Source: Allobosea sp. (lineage in GTDB: Bacteria; Pseudomonadota; Alphaproteobacteria; Rhizobiales; Beijerinckiaceae). From it: 64,000 bases of DNA. Within the stretch, counting starts at the first letter, position 1. The number at the start of each line of letters is the position of its first letter. The notes under the pieces are model-generated. The model did no database searches and was not told where the DNA came from. It saw nothing but the letters and a program-made list of their open reading frames with translations. Shown here piece by piece: positions 46,280 through 58,494 of this stretch. The stretch is taken from contig NZ_JAFKFX010000035.1 of the NCBI RefSeq assembly GCF_017308075.1, positions 62,001-126,000 of the forward strand, in the 5' to 3' direction. A program made the position numbers and the translations under genes.

Positions 46280-47026
46280 TCAGCCGACGCGTTCCCAGCC
46301 CTGCGGCATCAGCCGCTCCTGCGGCAGGAAGCGCGCCTTATAGGCCATTTTCGGTGAGCCATCGACCCAATAGCCGAGATAGACATAAGGCAGGCCGAGC
46401 TTGCGGGCGCGCTCGACATGGTCGAGCACCATGAAGGTGCCGAGCGAGCGCAGCTCGAGATCGGGATCATAGACCGAATAGACCATGGAGAGCCCGTCGC
46501 TGAGCCGGTCAGTCAGCGCCAGCGCGAAGAGATCGCCCTGGCCGCGCCCGGTGAAGCCGCTATCGGGCCCGCGCCGGCGATATTCGACCAGGCTGGTCTC
46601 GACATGGGTGTCCTCGATCATCATGGCGAAATCGAGCGCCGACATCGTCGCCATGCCGCCTTCGGGATGGCGCACGTCGAGATAGGTGCGGAACAGCGAG
46701 TAATGCTCCGAGCGCGGCTGCGGCGGCAGCGCCTCGCCGATCAGGTCGCTGTTGCGGGACAGCACCTTGCGGAAGCTGCGCGACGGCCGGAAATCGTCGA
46801 CGACGATCCTGACCGAGATGCAGGCCCGGCAGGTCTCGCAGGCCGGGCGGTAGGCGATGCTCTGCGAGCGCCGGAAGCCGCCCTGCGAGAGCACGTCGTT
46901 GAGATCGCGCGCACGTCCGCCGACAAGGTGGGTGAACACCTTGCGTTCCTCGCGGCCCGGCAGATAGGGGCAGGGCGTCGGCGAGGTCAGATAGAATTGC
47001 GGAGCATCCCGCAGGGGGCGCGTCAC
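46280..47026 (-). CDS. bpt: Aspartate/glutamate leucyltransferase (N-end rule)
   Basis: 248 residues. Bpt adds leucine from Leu-tRNA to proteins with N-terminal Asp or Glu, marking them for ClpAP via ClpS. The N-terminus is typical: [24 protein letters not shown], with paired cysteines in [16 protein letters not shown] (about 57-72), and the acyltransferase core LVEYRRRG and [20 protein letters not shown]. The start is GTG 47026. It is 71 bases downstream of the RDD gene on the same strand. Confidence 0.95.
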   Translation of the reverse strand: MTRPLRDAPQFYLTSPTPCPYLPGREERKVFTHLVGGRARDLNDVLSQGGFRRSQSIAYRPACETCRACISVRIVVDDFRPSRSFRKVLSRNSDLIGEALPPQPRSEHYSLFRTYLDVRHPEGGMATMSALDFAMMIEDTHVETSLVEYRRRGPDSGFTGRGQGDLFALALTDRLSDGLSMVYSVYDPDLELRSLGTFMVLDHVERARKLGLPYVYLGYWVDGSPKMAYKARFLPQERLMPQGWERVG

Positions 47027-47097
47027 GTTCGAAGGGCTCCGTCAATCGCGTGCTGCGAGTGTAGCACCCACGACGCCGGCAACAAGCGCCGCGCGGT

Positions 47098-47568
47098 TCA
47101 GGCGCGCACCACGACCAGGCCGGTCAGCAGATCGTGACCGAGGCGCCGGTCGGAACGGGCCAGGCCGCAGAGGATGTCGAGGAACCAGAGCGCGACCGTG
47201 CCGGCCGCGACATAGAAGAACAGCGCGTGCACCGCGGCTGCCAGCGCATCCGGGCGTCCGCCGGAGGCGGTTTCGACCCGAAGGCCGGCCATGCGCATGC
47301 CGAACGTCGCCTGCTTGCGGCCGCCGATCGTGATGGCGGCGTAGCCGAGCGCGACGCCGATGGTCGCCCCGCCCATCAGGAGCCAGGTCAGCCCGAAGGT
47401 GACGATGCCGAGGATGCCGAGCAGGACGAGGACGATCCAGGTCAGGAAGAACAGGATGACGACGTCGCCGATCCAGGCGAACAGCCGCGAGCCGAGCACG
47501 CCGCGCGTATCCTGTACCGGGCGCTCCTCCAGCGGGAGGGGCTGGCGATAGGAAGAGGGCTGGCTCAT
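47098..47568 (-). CDS. RDD-family membrane protein
   Basis: 156 residues. Marks of the family: VQDTRGVLGSRLFAWIGDVVILFFL (with the R and D of the first helix), a second pair of helices (about 38-80), then KQATFGMRMAGLRV. RDD proteins are small inner-membrane proteins of unclear role, some linked to Na+/H+ antiport. The N-terminal 20 residues are polar. Just upstream of bpt, probably one transcript. Confidence 0.85.
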   Translation of the reverse strand: MSQPSSYRQPLPLEERPVQDTRGVLGSRLFAWIGDVVILFFLTWIVLVLLGILGIVTFGLTWLLMGGATIGVALGYAAITIGGRKQATFGMRMAGLRVETASGGRPDALAAAVHALFFYVAAGTVALWFLDILCGLARSDRRLGHDLLTGLVVVRA

Positions 47569-47748
47569 TTGGTGGTCGACTTCCTTGTCCGTGCGGGCAG
47601 GCTGCTGATCGGAATTGGCGCCCGCTCCGACAATGTTTGATCAGCCTCCCGGTTCCGCAAGCCCGCGATGCCGAAAAGTGCAAGCGGCTTTCGCCCAGGA
47701 TCACGCACTGGTTCGTTGAGAAGGAGACCGATTCACGCTCCCGAAGTG

Positions 47749-49002
47749 TCACTGACCGGAGCGATCGGTCTCTTGGCCGCGCGGATAGATTCGCCGCGGC
47801 GCAAAACCTTCCCGGCACAGCGCCTGCTCGATCGCCGCGGTATGGTGCTCGTCACGGGTTTCGACGGTGACGTCGAGCGTCACGCCCTTCGCCGGCACGT
47901 CGAGGAAGAGCCGGCCATGGCTGACCTCGAGGATGTTGGCGCCGAGCGTGCCGAGCAGGCTCGCGACCTTGCCGAGCAGGCCCGGCCGGTCGCTCGCCGT
48001 CAGGCGGAAGGCGGCGATGCGCTGCTCGCGCTCGAGTTCGCGGACCATGATGGCCGCCAGCAGCCGCGTGTCGATATTGCCGCCGGTGAGAACGAGCCCG
48101 ACCTTGCGGCCGCGATAGCGCTCGGGTTGCTGCAGCATGGCGGCGAGCCCGGCCGCGCCGGCGCCCTCGGCGAGCGTATGCTGCAGGCAGGCATAGGCGT
48201 TGACGGCGCGCTCGATCAGGTCTTCGCCGACCAGCACGATGTCTGAGACCAGCGCCCTGACGATCGGCAGGGTCTGCACGCCGACCGTCTTGACGGCGAT
48301 GCCCTCGGCCAGAGTCGCGCCGCCGATCGGCAGCTCGGCTGCGTGCAGCGCGTTGTGGAAGGAGGGGTAGAGCGCCGCCTCGACGCCGATCAATTCGATG
48401 CCGGGCTTCAGCGCCTTGGCAGCGACAGCATTGCCGGCCATCAGCCCGCCACCGCCGATCGGGATGAGCAGGACGTCGAGATCCGGTGCCTCGCGCAGCA
48501 TTTCGAGCGCGACCGTGCCCTGGCCGGCCATCACCGCGGCATCGTCATAGGGGTGGACGAAGACCAGCCCTTTCTCCTGCGCCAGTTTGCGGGCCTGCTC
48601 GGCGGCCTCGAACAATGTTTCGCCGAAGAGCACGACCTCGGCGCCATGGGCGCGGGTGTTCTCGACCTTCACCAGCGGCGTCGGCTCCGGCATCACGATC
48701 GTCGCCGGAATGCCGAAGCGCCTGGCATGATAGGCGACCGCCTGGGCGTGATTGCCGGCCGACATCGCGATGACGCCGCGGCGCTTCTCCTCGTCGCAGA
48801 GGCTGAGCAGCTTGTTGACCGCGCCGCGTTCCTTGAACGAGGCGGTGGCCTGCATGTTTTCGTGCTTGACCAGGACCTCGGCTCCGGTGAGGGCCGAGAG
48901 GCGCGGCGCCGGCATCAGCGGTGTCCTCAGCACATGGCCCTCTATGGTGTGCGCTGCGGCCTCGACATCGGCGAAGCTGACGGCGAATGCGGTCTCTGCC
49001 AC
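47749..49002 (-). CDS. ilvA: Threonine ammonia-lyase (threonine deaminase)
   Basis: 417 residues. It converts threonine to 2-oxobutyrate, the first step to isoleucine. PLP lysine K57 lies in ASFKERGA, and the phosphate loop is IGGGGLMAG. A single ACT domain fills the C-terminus (about 335-400), as in the shorter, allosterically regulated class rather than the two-ACT E. coli biosynthetic form. It starts 21 bases after the stop of the LivH-like gene on the same strand, so the two are likely co-transcribed. Confidence 0.93.
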   Translation of the reverse strand: MAETAFAVSFADVEAAAHTIEGHVLRTPLMPAPRLSALTGAEVLVKHENMQATASFKERGAVNKLLSLCDEEKRRGVIAMSAGNHAQAVAYHARRFGIPATIVMPEPTPLVKVENTRAHGAEVVLFGETLFEAAEQARKLAQEKGLVFVHPYDDAAVMAGQGTVALEMLREAPDLDVLLIPIGGGGLMAGNAVAAKALKPGIELIGVEAALYPSFHNALHAAELPIGGATLAEGIAVKTVGVQTLPIVRALVSDIVLVGEDLIERAVNAYACLQHTLAEGAGAAGLAAMLQQPERYRGRKVGLVLTGGNIDTRLLAAIMVRELEREQRIAAFRLTASDRPGLLGKVASLLGTLGANILEVSHGRLFLDVPAKGVTLDVTVETRDEHHTAAIEQALCREGFAPRRIYPRGQETDRSGQ

Positions 49003-49023
49003 GTTTTCCCCCCGGAGCGCTTT

Positions 49024-50358
49024 TCAGACCTGGCGCGGCGACAGCGCGCCATCGCCGAAGAAGCCGCCGGGACGCAGGATCAGCGTCACGGCGAGCAAGC
49101 TATAGACGGCGATGTCGCGCTGTTCGAGCGGCATCGCCGTCGACCACGCCATCTCGAAGGCGGCGATGGCGAGCCCGCCGAGGCAGGCGCCCGGAACCGA
49201 GCCGATGCCGCCGAGCACGGCCGCGACCAGCGCCTTGAGGCCGAGTGTGAAGCCGCCGGAAAAACCCATGCCGCCATAGATCACCGTGACGATCACGCCG
49301 GCCGCGCCACAGGCGGCACAAGCGATAACGATGGCCCGGTCGTGCACGGCGCGCGCATCGATGCCGAACAGGGTGGCGGTGCGGGCATCGTCCGCCACGG
49401 CCCGCCAGGCCCGGCCATAGGCGGAGCGGCGCAGGTAATGGATCAGTCCCAGCGCCGCAGCTAATCCACCGGTCGTCATGGCGAGCCCGACCGGCGTGGT
49501 CGTGACGATGAAGTTCTCGGCCCGGGCCAGCGGCAGCGGCTCGTTGAACACCGGTGGCAGCCAGCGCAGTTCGACACCTTGTGCGAGACGCAGATACTCG
49601 GATAGCGCGATGGCGAGGCCGATCGTCGCGATCAGCACCTGCTGGCCATTGGCCTTGTCGAGATGGCGCAGCACGAAGCGACCCATGGCGAAGCCGTGTA
49701 TGGCGCTGACCGCGATGGCGACCAGGAAGGCGATGGCGAGGCCGGAGGCCGGGGTCGAAGGCGCGAGCGAGAAGACCACGGCGACGCCGACCACGGCGGC
49801 GGCGGCGCCCAGGGCCGAGAATTCGCCGAAGGTCAGGATGATGCGGCCGTTCAGCCCGTAGATCAGCGCATAGGCGCTGGCGAGCAGGGCATAGACCGCG
49901 GCGGCGGGCAGGGCGGATAGCGCCTGCTGCAGGAAATAGGCGAGCCCCGGCGGCAGCAGCGGCAGCTGCGCGATCGGCGTCGCCTCGGGGTCGACCGGCG
50001 GATCGGCCTTGTTCTCGAGGTAGAAGCGCCGCAGCAGCAGGAAGCTCGCATCGGTCATCGGCCGCCCGTCCGAGGCGAGGCCGGCGAGCGCGCCGCGCGG
50101 CAGCGGCGTGCCCTCGCCGGCGAAGATGCAGTCGATGGTGCGTCGCCTCGGCTGCATGTCGGGCCGCTCGACCCGGTAGACGATGCGCAAAATGCCGGGG
50201 CGCGGACCCTGGCCGCTGCCCTCGATCACGATCGTGCTGTCGCTCGGGTTCAGTGCCGGGATCGCCAGGCGGCAGGCGCGCCGCTGGTCGGTGTCGAAGC
50301 GCTGCCCGCAGGAGGCGAGCGCCAGGCAGAGCAGAATCGACGTGAGCAGCGCGCGCAT
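49024..50358 (-). CDS. LivH-type ABC permease with an N-terminal lipoprotein-like domain
   Basis: 444 residues. Residues 1-17 form a lipoprotein signal (lipobox LASC, C17). Residues 18-130 are polar, with cysteines at about 29 and 77 that could form a disulfide. From about 135 on the protein is a LivH/BraD-like branched-chain amino-acid permease: QQALSALPAAAVYALLASAY, ALIYGLNGRIILTFGEFSALG, the EAA-like loop YLRRSAYGRAWRAVADDARTA, and VAAVLGGIGSVPGACLGGLA. No other Liv component is nearby. It precedes ilvA by 21 bases, hinting at amino-acid transport. Confidence 0.8.
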   Translation of the reverse strand: MRALLTSILLCLALASCGQRFDTDQRRACRLAIPALNPSDSTIVIEGSGQGPRPGILRIVYRVERPDMQPRRRTIDCIFAGEGTPLPRGALAGLASDGRPMTDASFLLLRRFYLENKADPPVDPEATPIAQLPLLPPGLAYFLQQALSALPAAAVYALLASAYALIYGLNGRIILTFGEFSALGAAAAVVGVAVVFSLAPSTPASGLAIAFLVAIAVSAIHGFAMGRFVLRHLDKANGQQVLIATIGLAIALSEYLRLAQGVELRWLPPVFNEPLPLARAENFIVTTTPVGLAMTTGGLAAALGLIHYLRRSAYGRAWRAVADDARTATLFGIDARAVHDRAIVIACAACGAAGVIVTVIYGGMGFSGGFTLGLKALVAAVLGGIGSVPGACLGGLAIAAFEMAWSTAMPLEQRDIAVYSLLAVTLILRPGGFFGDGALSPRQV

Positions 50359-50415
50359 CGAGGCTGAGGCTAACGCGCTTCATGGCTGCGCGGAACATGC
50401 CTCATGCAGAGCGCC

Positions 50416-50485
50416 ATGCTCGGGCTCGACCCGAGCATCTCTTTCAGGAGATTCTCGGATCTGCGCTTCGCTGCGCCCGAGAATG
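50416..50485. repeat. Intergenic palindromic repeat (ATGCTCGGG type)
   Basis: ATGCTCGGG-CTCGA-CCCGAGCAT (50416-50438) is a nine-base-pair hairpin of the same build as the one at 35343, followed by a second arm TTCTCGG (50452-50458) with CCGAGAA (50477-50483) and the end AATGACG. It lies between hemB and the LivH-like gene, both on the minus strand. Confidence 0.6.
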
Positions 50486-50496
50486 ACGGCTCTTGT

Positions 50497-52815
<2,319 letters not shown>

Positions 52816-52819
<4 letters not shown>

Positions 52820-53262
52820 GCCTGACGCGCGAGAGCGATGTCCTGCGCAGCCAGTCCGGCGGCGCTGCCGGTGAGGGCAAGTCCGGCGGCAGGCGCTGGC
52901 GGACGATGCTGGTCTGGCTGCTGCGCCTGCTCTCCGTCGCCTGGATGGCGAAGGGGCTGCTGCAATGGGCCGTGATCCTCGGTCTCGGCGCCGATGCCGT
53001 CCCCCCCTTCGAAGCGCGTCCGCTGACCTTCCAGGCGATCACCGTCTATTTCGCGGTGTTCGATCTCGTTGCCGCCGTCGGCCTCTGGCTGACCGCGACC
53101 TGGGGCGGCGTGCTCTGGCTGCTGGCGGCGATGAGCCAGCTCCTGCTCGGCTTCTTCTTCCCGCGCTGGCTGCCGCTCTCGCCGGTGCTGATCGGCAGCT
53201 ATGTCATGCTGATGCTGGCCTATTTCGTAGCGACCTGGGCGGCCGAAAACCAGGAGGACTGA
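52816..53262 (+). CDS. DUF6163-type small membrane protein
   Basis: 148 residues with four hydrophobic segments (about 33-55, 72-94, 95-112, 118-140): WLLRLLSVAWMAKGLLQWAVILG, ITVYFAVFDLVAAVGLWLTA, WLLAAMSQLLLGFFF and SPVLIGSYVMLMLAYF. Starts with GTG overlapping the upstream stop (GTGA). The same gene order, hydrolase, small membrane protein, MarR-type regulator and L,D-transpeptidase, is one I recall from other Hyphomicrobiales. No function known. Confidence 0.75.
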
Positions 53263-53317
53263 ACGCGCTGCGGCCGCTCGAATGCGAGTGGCCATGGTAA
53301 GAAACGCTTTAGCTTAA

Positions 53318-53361
53318 GGGATTTGCGGTTCATTTCGCATTCACCCAAATGGGTAAATCCC
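53318..53361. promoter_or_regulatory. Nested palindromes upstream of ldtR
   Basis: GGGATTT (53318-53324) and AAATCCC (53355-53361) form an outer inverted repeat; inside lies ACCCA-AA-TGGGT (53343-53354). The region is AT-rich compared with its flanks and lies 109-152 bases before the ldtR ATG. A candidate site for autoregulation by LdtR or another regulator. Confidence 0.45.
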
Positions 53362-53469
53362 TGATTCATCCTGATATTTAAACTCGTTTTCATCCGCCCT
53401 CCCTATGGTGTCTCTCAGAAGCGGACCGGGAGACAAATCCTGGCCGGTATACAACAGGCGGGATATACC

Positions 53470-53982
53470 ATGAAAAGCAACGTAAAGACTGCGGCTCCGG
53501 CCGTGTCAGAGGAAGTTCAACTCAAGGTGAAGCCGCTTTATCTTGAGTCGCTCACCTTGGTGGAGCGCCTGCATCGGCGTCTGCTCGATGTCATCAAGGA
53601 CGAATTCGAGCGTCGCAACCGCGACGACGTCAACAGCGTCCAGGCCCTGCTGCTCTACAATATCGGCGATGCCGAGCTCAGCGCCAGCGAGTTGCGGACC
53701 CGCGGCTACTATCTCGGCTCGAACGTGTCCTACAACGTCAAAAAGCTGGTCGAGCTCGGCTTCCTGCACCATGCCCGTTCGCGGATCGACCGGCGTTCGG
53801 TGCGCATCAGCCTGACCGAGAAGGGCCACGAGGTGCACAACCTGGTGAAGGGCGTCTATGACAAGCACGTTCGCACGGTCGAGCAGATCGGCGGCATCGC
53901 GACCGACGATTTCGAGCGCATGAACAACGCCCTGCTGCGTCTCGAGCGCTTCTGGACCGACCAGATCCGCTACAAGCTCTGA
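53470..53982 (+). CDS. ldtR: MarR-type transcriptional regulator LdtR
   Basis: 170 residues with a winged-helix core (about 50-130): VNSVQALLLYNIGDAELSASELRTRGY, YLGSNVSYNVKKLVELGFL as recognition helix, and the wing ARSRIDRRSVRISLTEKG. It matches the LdtR group known from Liberibacter and Sinorhizobium, which controls an adjacent L,D-transpeptidase gene. That target follows directly here (256 bases downstream). Start ATG has GGCGGGAT-like sequence upstream. Confidence 0.88.
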   Translation: MKSNVKTAAPAVSEEVQLKVKPLYLESLTLVERLHRRLLDVIKDEFERRNRDDVNSVQALLLYNIGDAELSASELRTRGYYLGSNVSYNVKKLVELGFLHHARSRIDRRSVRISLTEKGHEVHNLVKGVYDKHVRTVEQIGGIATDDFERMNNALLRLERFWTDQIRYKL

Positions 53983-54013
53983 GGCCGCGCGCTGCCGTCC
54001 GATCCGCAAATCC

Positions 54014-54033
54014 CCCCGGCCGGAGGGCCGGGG
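54014..54033 (+). terminator. GC-rich hairpin after ldtR
   Basis: CCCCGGCC-GGAG-GGCCGGGG, an eight-base-pair stem 31 bases after the ldtR stop, with no T-run. It may weaken read-through into the transpeptidase gene; not a clear terminator. Confidence 0.4.
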
Positions 54034-54238
54034 TGCGCCGCTGCGACTGCCGGCGATAGCCCGGCACCGATCAAGCACAATTGAACGCGACGCAACGTCG
54101 CCCCAAAAATGCCGCTCTCATCATAGCGTGTTAACTGTGGTAGGGGATCGTCCCCAGCAACCAGCGCGGCCCGGCCGTGCTGAAGGGGCGGGTTTCGTCC
54201 CGCTTTATGTTGACTGCGAAGTCCGAGGGGTACGATCG

Positions 54239-55480
54239 ATGCCGCATATCAGCCTGACGCGTCGCGAGACGGTGCTGGCCCTGTTTTCGAGCGCCGCCGC
54301 CGGCGTCAGCCTGCCGGCTTTCGCCCAGCAGGCCGAATGGCGCCAGAACTACGATGCGGGCGCCCGCAATGTGGTGCTGCGCTCCTCTACCCCGATGCTG
54401 TCCCCGGCGGCGCTCGCCGCGACCGAGCAGGCGATCGCGAACTATCGCGATCTCGCCGCGCGCGGCGGCTGGCCGGCACTGCAGGTCGGTGATCGTCTCG
54501 CCGTGGGCTCGAAGGGGCAGGGCGTCGTGCAGCTGCGCCAGCGCCTGATCATCACCGGCGATCTCGATGCGTCGGTCGGAACCAGCAATGTCTTCGATTC
54601 CTATGTCGAGGGCGGGGTGCGCCGCTTCCAGGCACGCATGGGCCTGTCGACCACCGGCAGCGTCAACCGCGCCACCCTGAACGCGCTGAACGTGCCGATC
54701 GAGCGGCGTATCCGCCAGCTCGAGACCAACGTCGTCCGGCTGCGCACCTGGTCGGGCAATCTCGGCAACCGCTACGTCGTCGCCAATATCCCGGCGGCTG
54801 CGATCGAGACCGTCGAGAACGGCCATGTCGCGACCCGCCACGCCGCGGGCGTCGGCAAGGCCGACCGCCAGTCGCCGCTGCTGCAGACCAAGATTCCCGA
54901 GGTCAATTTCAACCCGACCTGGACCGTGCCCGCATCGATCATCCGCAAGGATCTGATCCCGATGATGCGCAAGCAGCCGGGCTATCTCACGGAGAACCGG
55001 ATCCGCATCATCGGCCCGAGCGGCGAGATCGCGCCCGAGCGGGTCAACTGGAACTCGGACGAGGCGACGCGCTACACCTTCCGCCAGGATCCGGGCGGCG
55101 AGTTCAACTCGCTCGGTTTCGTGCGCATCAATATCCCCAGCCCGCATGGCGTCTACATGCACGATACGCCGGCCAAGGGCATTTTCGGCGACGATTTCCG
55201 CTTCGTCTCCTCGGGCTGCATCCGCGTCCAGAACGTGCGCGACTACATCACCTTCCTGCTCAAGGAGACGCCCGGCTGGGATCGCGCCAAGATCGACGAG
55301 ACGATCCAGTCCGGCGAGCGCATCAACGCCCGCATCGCCAACCCCGTACCCTGCTACTGGGTCTACATCACCGCCTGGGCGACGCCCGATGGCGGCGTGC
55401 AGTTCCGCGAGGACATCTACAACAAGGACGGGCTCGGCCCGGTCCCGGTCGCCCGGCTCCAGGGCGAGCAGGACATCTGA
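54239..55480 (+). CDS. L,D-transpeptidase (YkuD family, LdtP-like)
   Basis: 413 residues, periplasmic. An N-terminal signal (about 8-30, with RR at 8-9 and AFAQQ at the end) is followed by a peptidoglycan-binding module (about 85-155: VGSKGQGVVQLRQRL and GGVRRFQARMGL). The YkuD catalytic domain (about 175-330) holds H308 in MHDTPAKG and nucleophile C327 in VSSGCIRV. It makes 3-3 crosslinks or attaches lipoproteins to peptidoglycan. The ATG at 54239 was chosen because the signal starts there. Likely regulated by LdtR upstream. Confidence 0.92.
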   Translation: MPHISLTRRETVLALFSSAAAGVSLPAFAQQAEWRQNYDAGARNVVLRSSTPMLSPAALAATEQAIANYRDLAARGGWPALQVGDRLAVGSKGQGVVQLRQRLIITGDLDASVGTSNVFDSYVEGGVRRFQARMGLSTTGSVNRATLNALNVPIERRIRQLETNVVRLRTWSGNLGNRYVVANIPAAAIETVENGHVATRHAAGVGKADRQSPLLQTKIPEVNFNPTWTVPASIIRKDLIPMMRKQPGYLTENRIRIIGPSGEIAPERVNWNSDEATRYTFRQDPGGEFNSLGFVRINIPSPHGVYMHDTPAKGIFGDDFRFVSSGCIRVQNVRDYITFLLKETPGWDRAKIDETIQSGERINARIANPVPCYWVYITAWATPDGGVQFREDIYNKDGLGPVPVARLQGEQDI

Positions 55481-55507
55481 GCAGGTCTTTCCTGCCGTCC
55501 AGTTGAT

Positions 55508-55548
55508 AAGGGCTCCCGGACAGCTGTCCGGGAGCCCTTTCTGTTGTC
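55508..55548 (+). terminator. Intrinsic terminator of the L,D-transpeptidase gene
   Basis: AAGGGCTCCCGGACA and TGTCCGGGAGCCCTT form a perfect 15-base-pair arm around GC, followed by TCTGTTGT. It is 27 bases after the stop. Confidence 0.88.
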
Positions 55549-55579
55549 AGTGTTCTCTTCGGCACGTTCGATCCCGCCG

Positions 55580-55663
55580 TCAGACGAAATTGTCGGCGAT
55601 GATGTAGCCGAGGATCGAGATGCAGCTCATCACGATCGCGATTTCGAGAAGTCCGAAGCCCAT
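55580..55663 (-). CDS. 27-residue predicted membrane microprotein
   Basis: A small frame reads MGFGLLEIAIVMSCISIL followed by GYIIADNFV and stop. It is one hydrophobic helix with a polar tail, and the codons match local GC-rich usage. GGCGGAGGCGACC precedes the ATG, placing GGAGG five bases away, one of the better ribosome sites in the window. It lies alone between the convergent L,D-transpeptidase terminator and the divergent glyA. Small single-helix proteins of this kind often modulate a larger membrane complex; partner unknown. Confidence 0.6.
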   Translation of the reverse strand: MGFGLLEIAIVMSCISILGYIIADNFV

Positions 55664-55945
55664 GGTCGCCTCCGCCGCTGGATGAGCAACGCCCGGACTT
55701 CGTCATGGTTCCGCCGCTGAGACGGCGAAATTGCGACGGCGCTTGTAGCGGACTCTTCTGACGCGACGACGGCACGCACCGGTTGCGCCTCTACGGCGAC
55801 AAAACCGCATTCCCCTTTTGCCGGGCATGGTCTAAGCACGCGCCAGCGCCGGGCAAGGGTTGCGCCGGCCTCGCGACCAAGCCAAACGGACGCGCCTCGG
55901 GTCGGCACCGTGCCGGCCGCAGGCGGCGCGTCGATGGAGCAGACC

Positions 55946-57247
<1,302 letters not shown>

Positions 57248-57270
57248 GCAGGCTCCGGCCGGGGCGATCT

Positions 57271-58221
57271 TTAGGGGAACGTCCCGGTCAGCTTGATCAT
57301 GAACAGGTTCTCCGGTCCGCCGGGCGCGTCGCCCCGGCCGGTCCGGCTGAGTTCCGCGCTGAGGTCGAGCCCCTTCGTGACCTTGTAGCCGGCCGCGGCG
57401 CTGCCGCCGAACTGCCCGTCCTTGACCTGTGCGGCGACCGCGACGTTGAAGTGATCCTCCGTCGCGCTGAGCTTGAGGTTGAGATCGACGGTCGGCTTGC
57501 TGACGTCCTTCTTGACGATGCCGGTGAGGTCGAAGGAGCCGTATTTGACCATGACCTCGCCTTCCACCTTGTCGATGGCCGCAGATCTGGTCACCACCTG
57601 AAGCGAGAGATCGAGCTTCAGCCTGTCCCATTTCAGCTTGCCGGTCAGCTTGGCGCCGACGAGTTCGGCCGTCGGGTCGAAGACGATGCCGCCGACGCCG
57701 AGCTTCAGCGCGCCGAGCTTGACGACCTCGAACTGCAGCTTCTCCAGCTGCTGCAGGCCGAGCGTCACCGCTCCGCTGTTCGGCTTGGTGACGAACAGTG
57801 CCGCGCCTGCGCCGAGCGCGAGCGCCGCGCCGACGACATAGACGACGCCTTTGTGCTGATCGACCCAGACGCCGAGCGCTGACGAGCCGGCCGCCTGCTT
57901 GAAGGCATCGACCTGCTTCTCCAGGGATTTGTACGCCGACGATTTCTTGATCTGCTTGAAGTATTCGTCGGCGGCCTTGGACAGAACATCGTCGCCGATC
58001 GAGCGGAGTTTCTGGATGTCGTCCGGCGAGAGCTGGGTGGTCTGGCTCTTGAGTTTGGCATTCGCGAAGCTCAAGAGCCCCTTCTGGGCGGTCGCCAGCA
58101 CGACCGGGCTCTTGAGGATCTCGGCGAGACGTTCGGGAGACCTGTGGATCTCGCTGTCGAGAAGGTCGAACGCCAGCACGACCAGGCCGCCGAAGGCGTC
58201 GCCCGTAGTGTCGTTGGACAT
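57271..58221 (-). CDS. Unrecognised membrane protein with beta-rich C-terminus
   Basis: 316 residues. I do not recognise a family. The N-terminal 115 residues are helical and charged (LAEILKSPVVLATAQKG, DDVLSKAADEYFKQIKKSSAYKSLEKQ); one membrane helix sits at about 125-144 (VVYVVGAALALGAGAALFV). The remainder is a series of alternating strands (KLTGKLKWDRLKLDLSLQV, DLNLKLSATEDHFNVAVAAQV) like half a beta-barrel or a lipid-binding sheet. No signal peptide is evident. It is divergent from nrdR and convergent to glyA. Start set at MSNDTTGDAF. Confidence 0.6.
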   Translation of the reverse strand: MSNDTTGDAFGGLVVLAFDLLDSEIHRSPERLAEILKSPVVLATAQKGLLSFANAKLKSQTTQLSPDDIQKLRSIGDDVLSKAADEYFKQIKKSSAYKSLEKQVDAFKQAAGSSALGVWVDQHKGVVYVVGAALALGAGAALFVTKPNSGAVTLGLQQLEKLQFEVVKLGALKLGVGGIVFDPTAELVGAKLTGKLKWDRLKLDLSLQVVTRSAAIDKVEGEVMVKYGSFDLTGIVKKDVSKPTVDLNLKLSATEDHFNVAVAAQVKDGQFGGSAAAGYKVTKGLDLSAELSRTGRGDAPGGPENLFMIKLTGTFP

Positions 58222-58494
58222 CTGCAAAACTCCGATTGGCGAGCGATGGGGATCGGCAGGCAGCGCAAACGGTGAAGGGCAGGCGGGTCGCAGGTTCCAT
58301 CTTGGCATGAGAAGGCAGCTCGCCCTGCGTCTTTTTTGCGAGGTGCTTCCCTTCATCGGTCATAGCGCCATGCGATATTGCGCTTGCCCCCTTGCCGCCG
58401 CCCGGTCGTTTTTCGCTGGCCTGCGACGGCATGGCTGGGGCAAGGAAGGGCCGCGGACGGTATCGTCCCTCAAGCAACCCTCGAGGCCCAAGGT

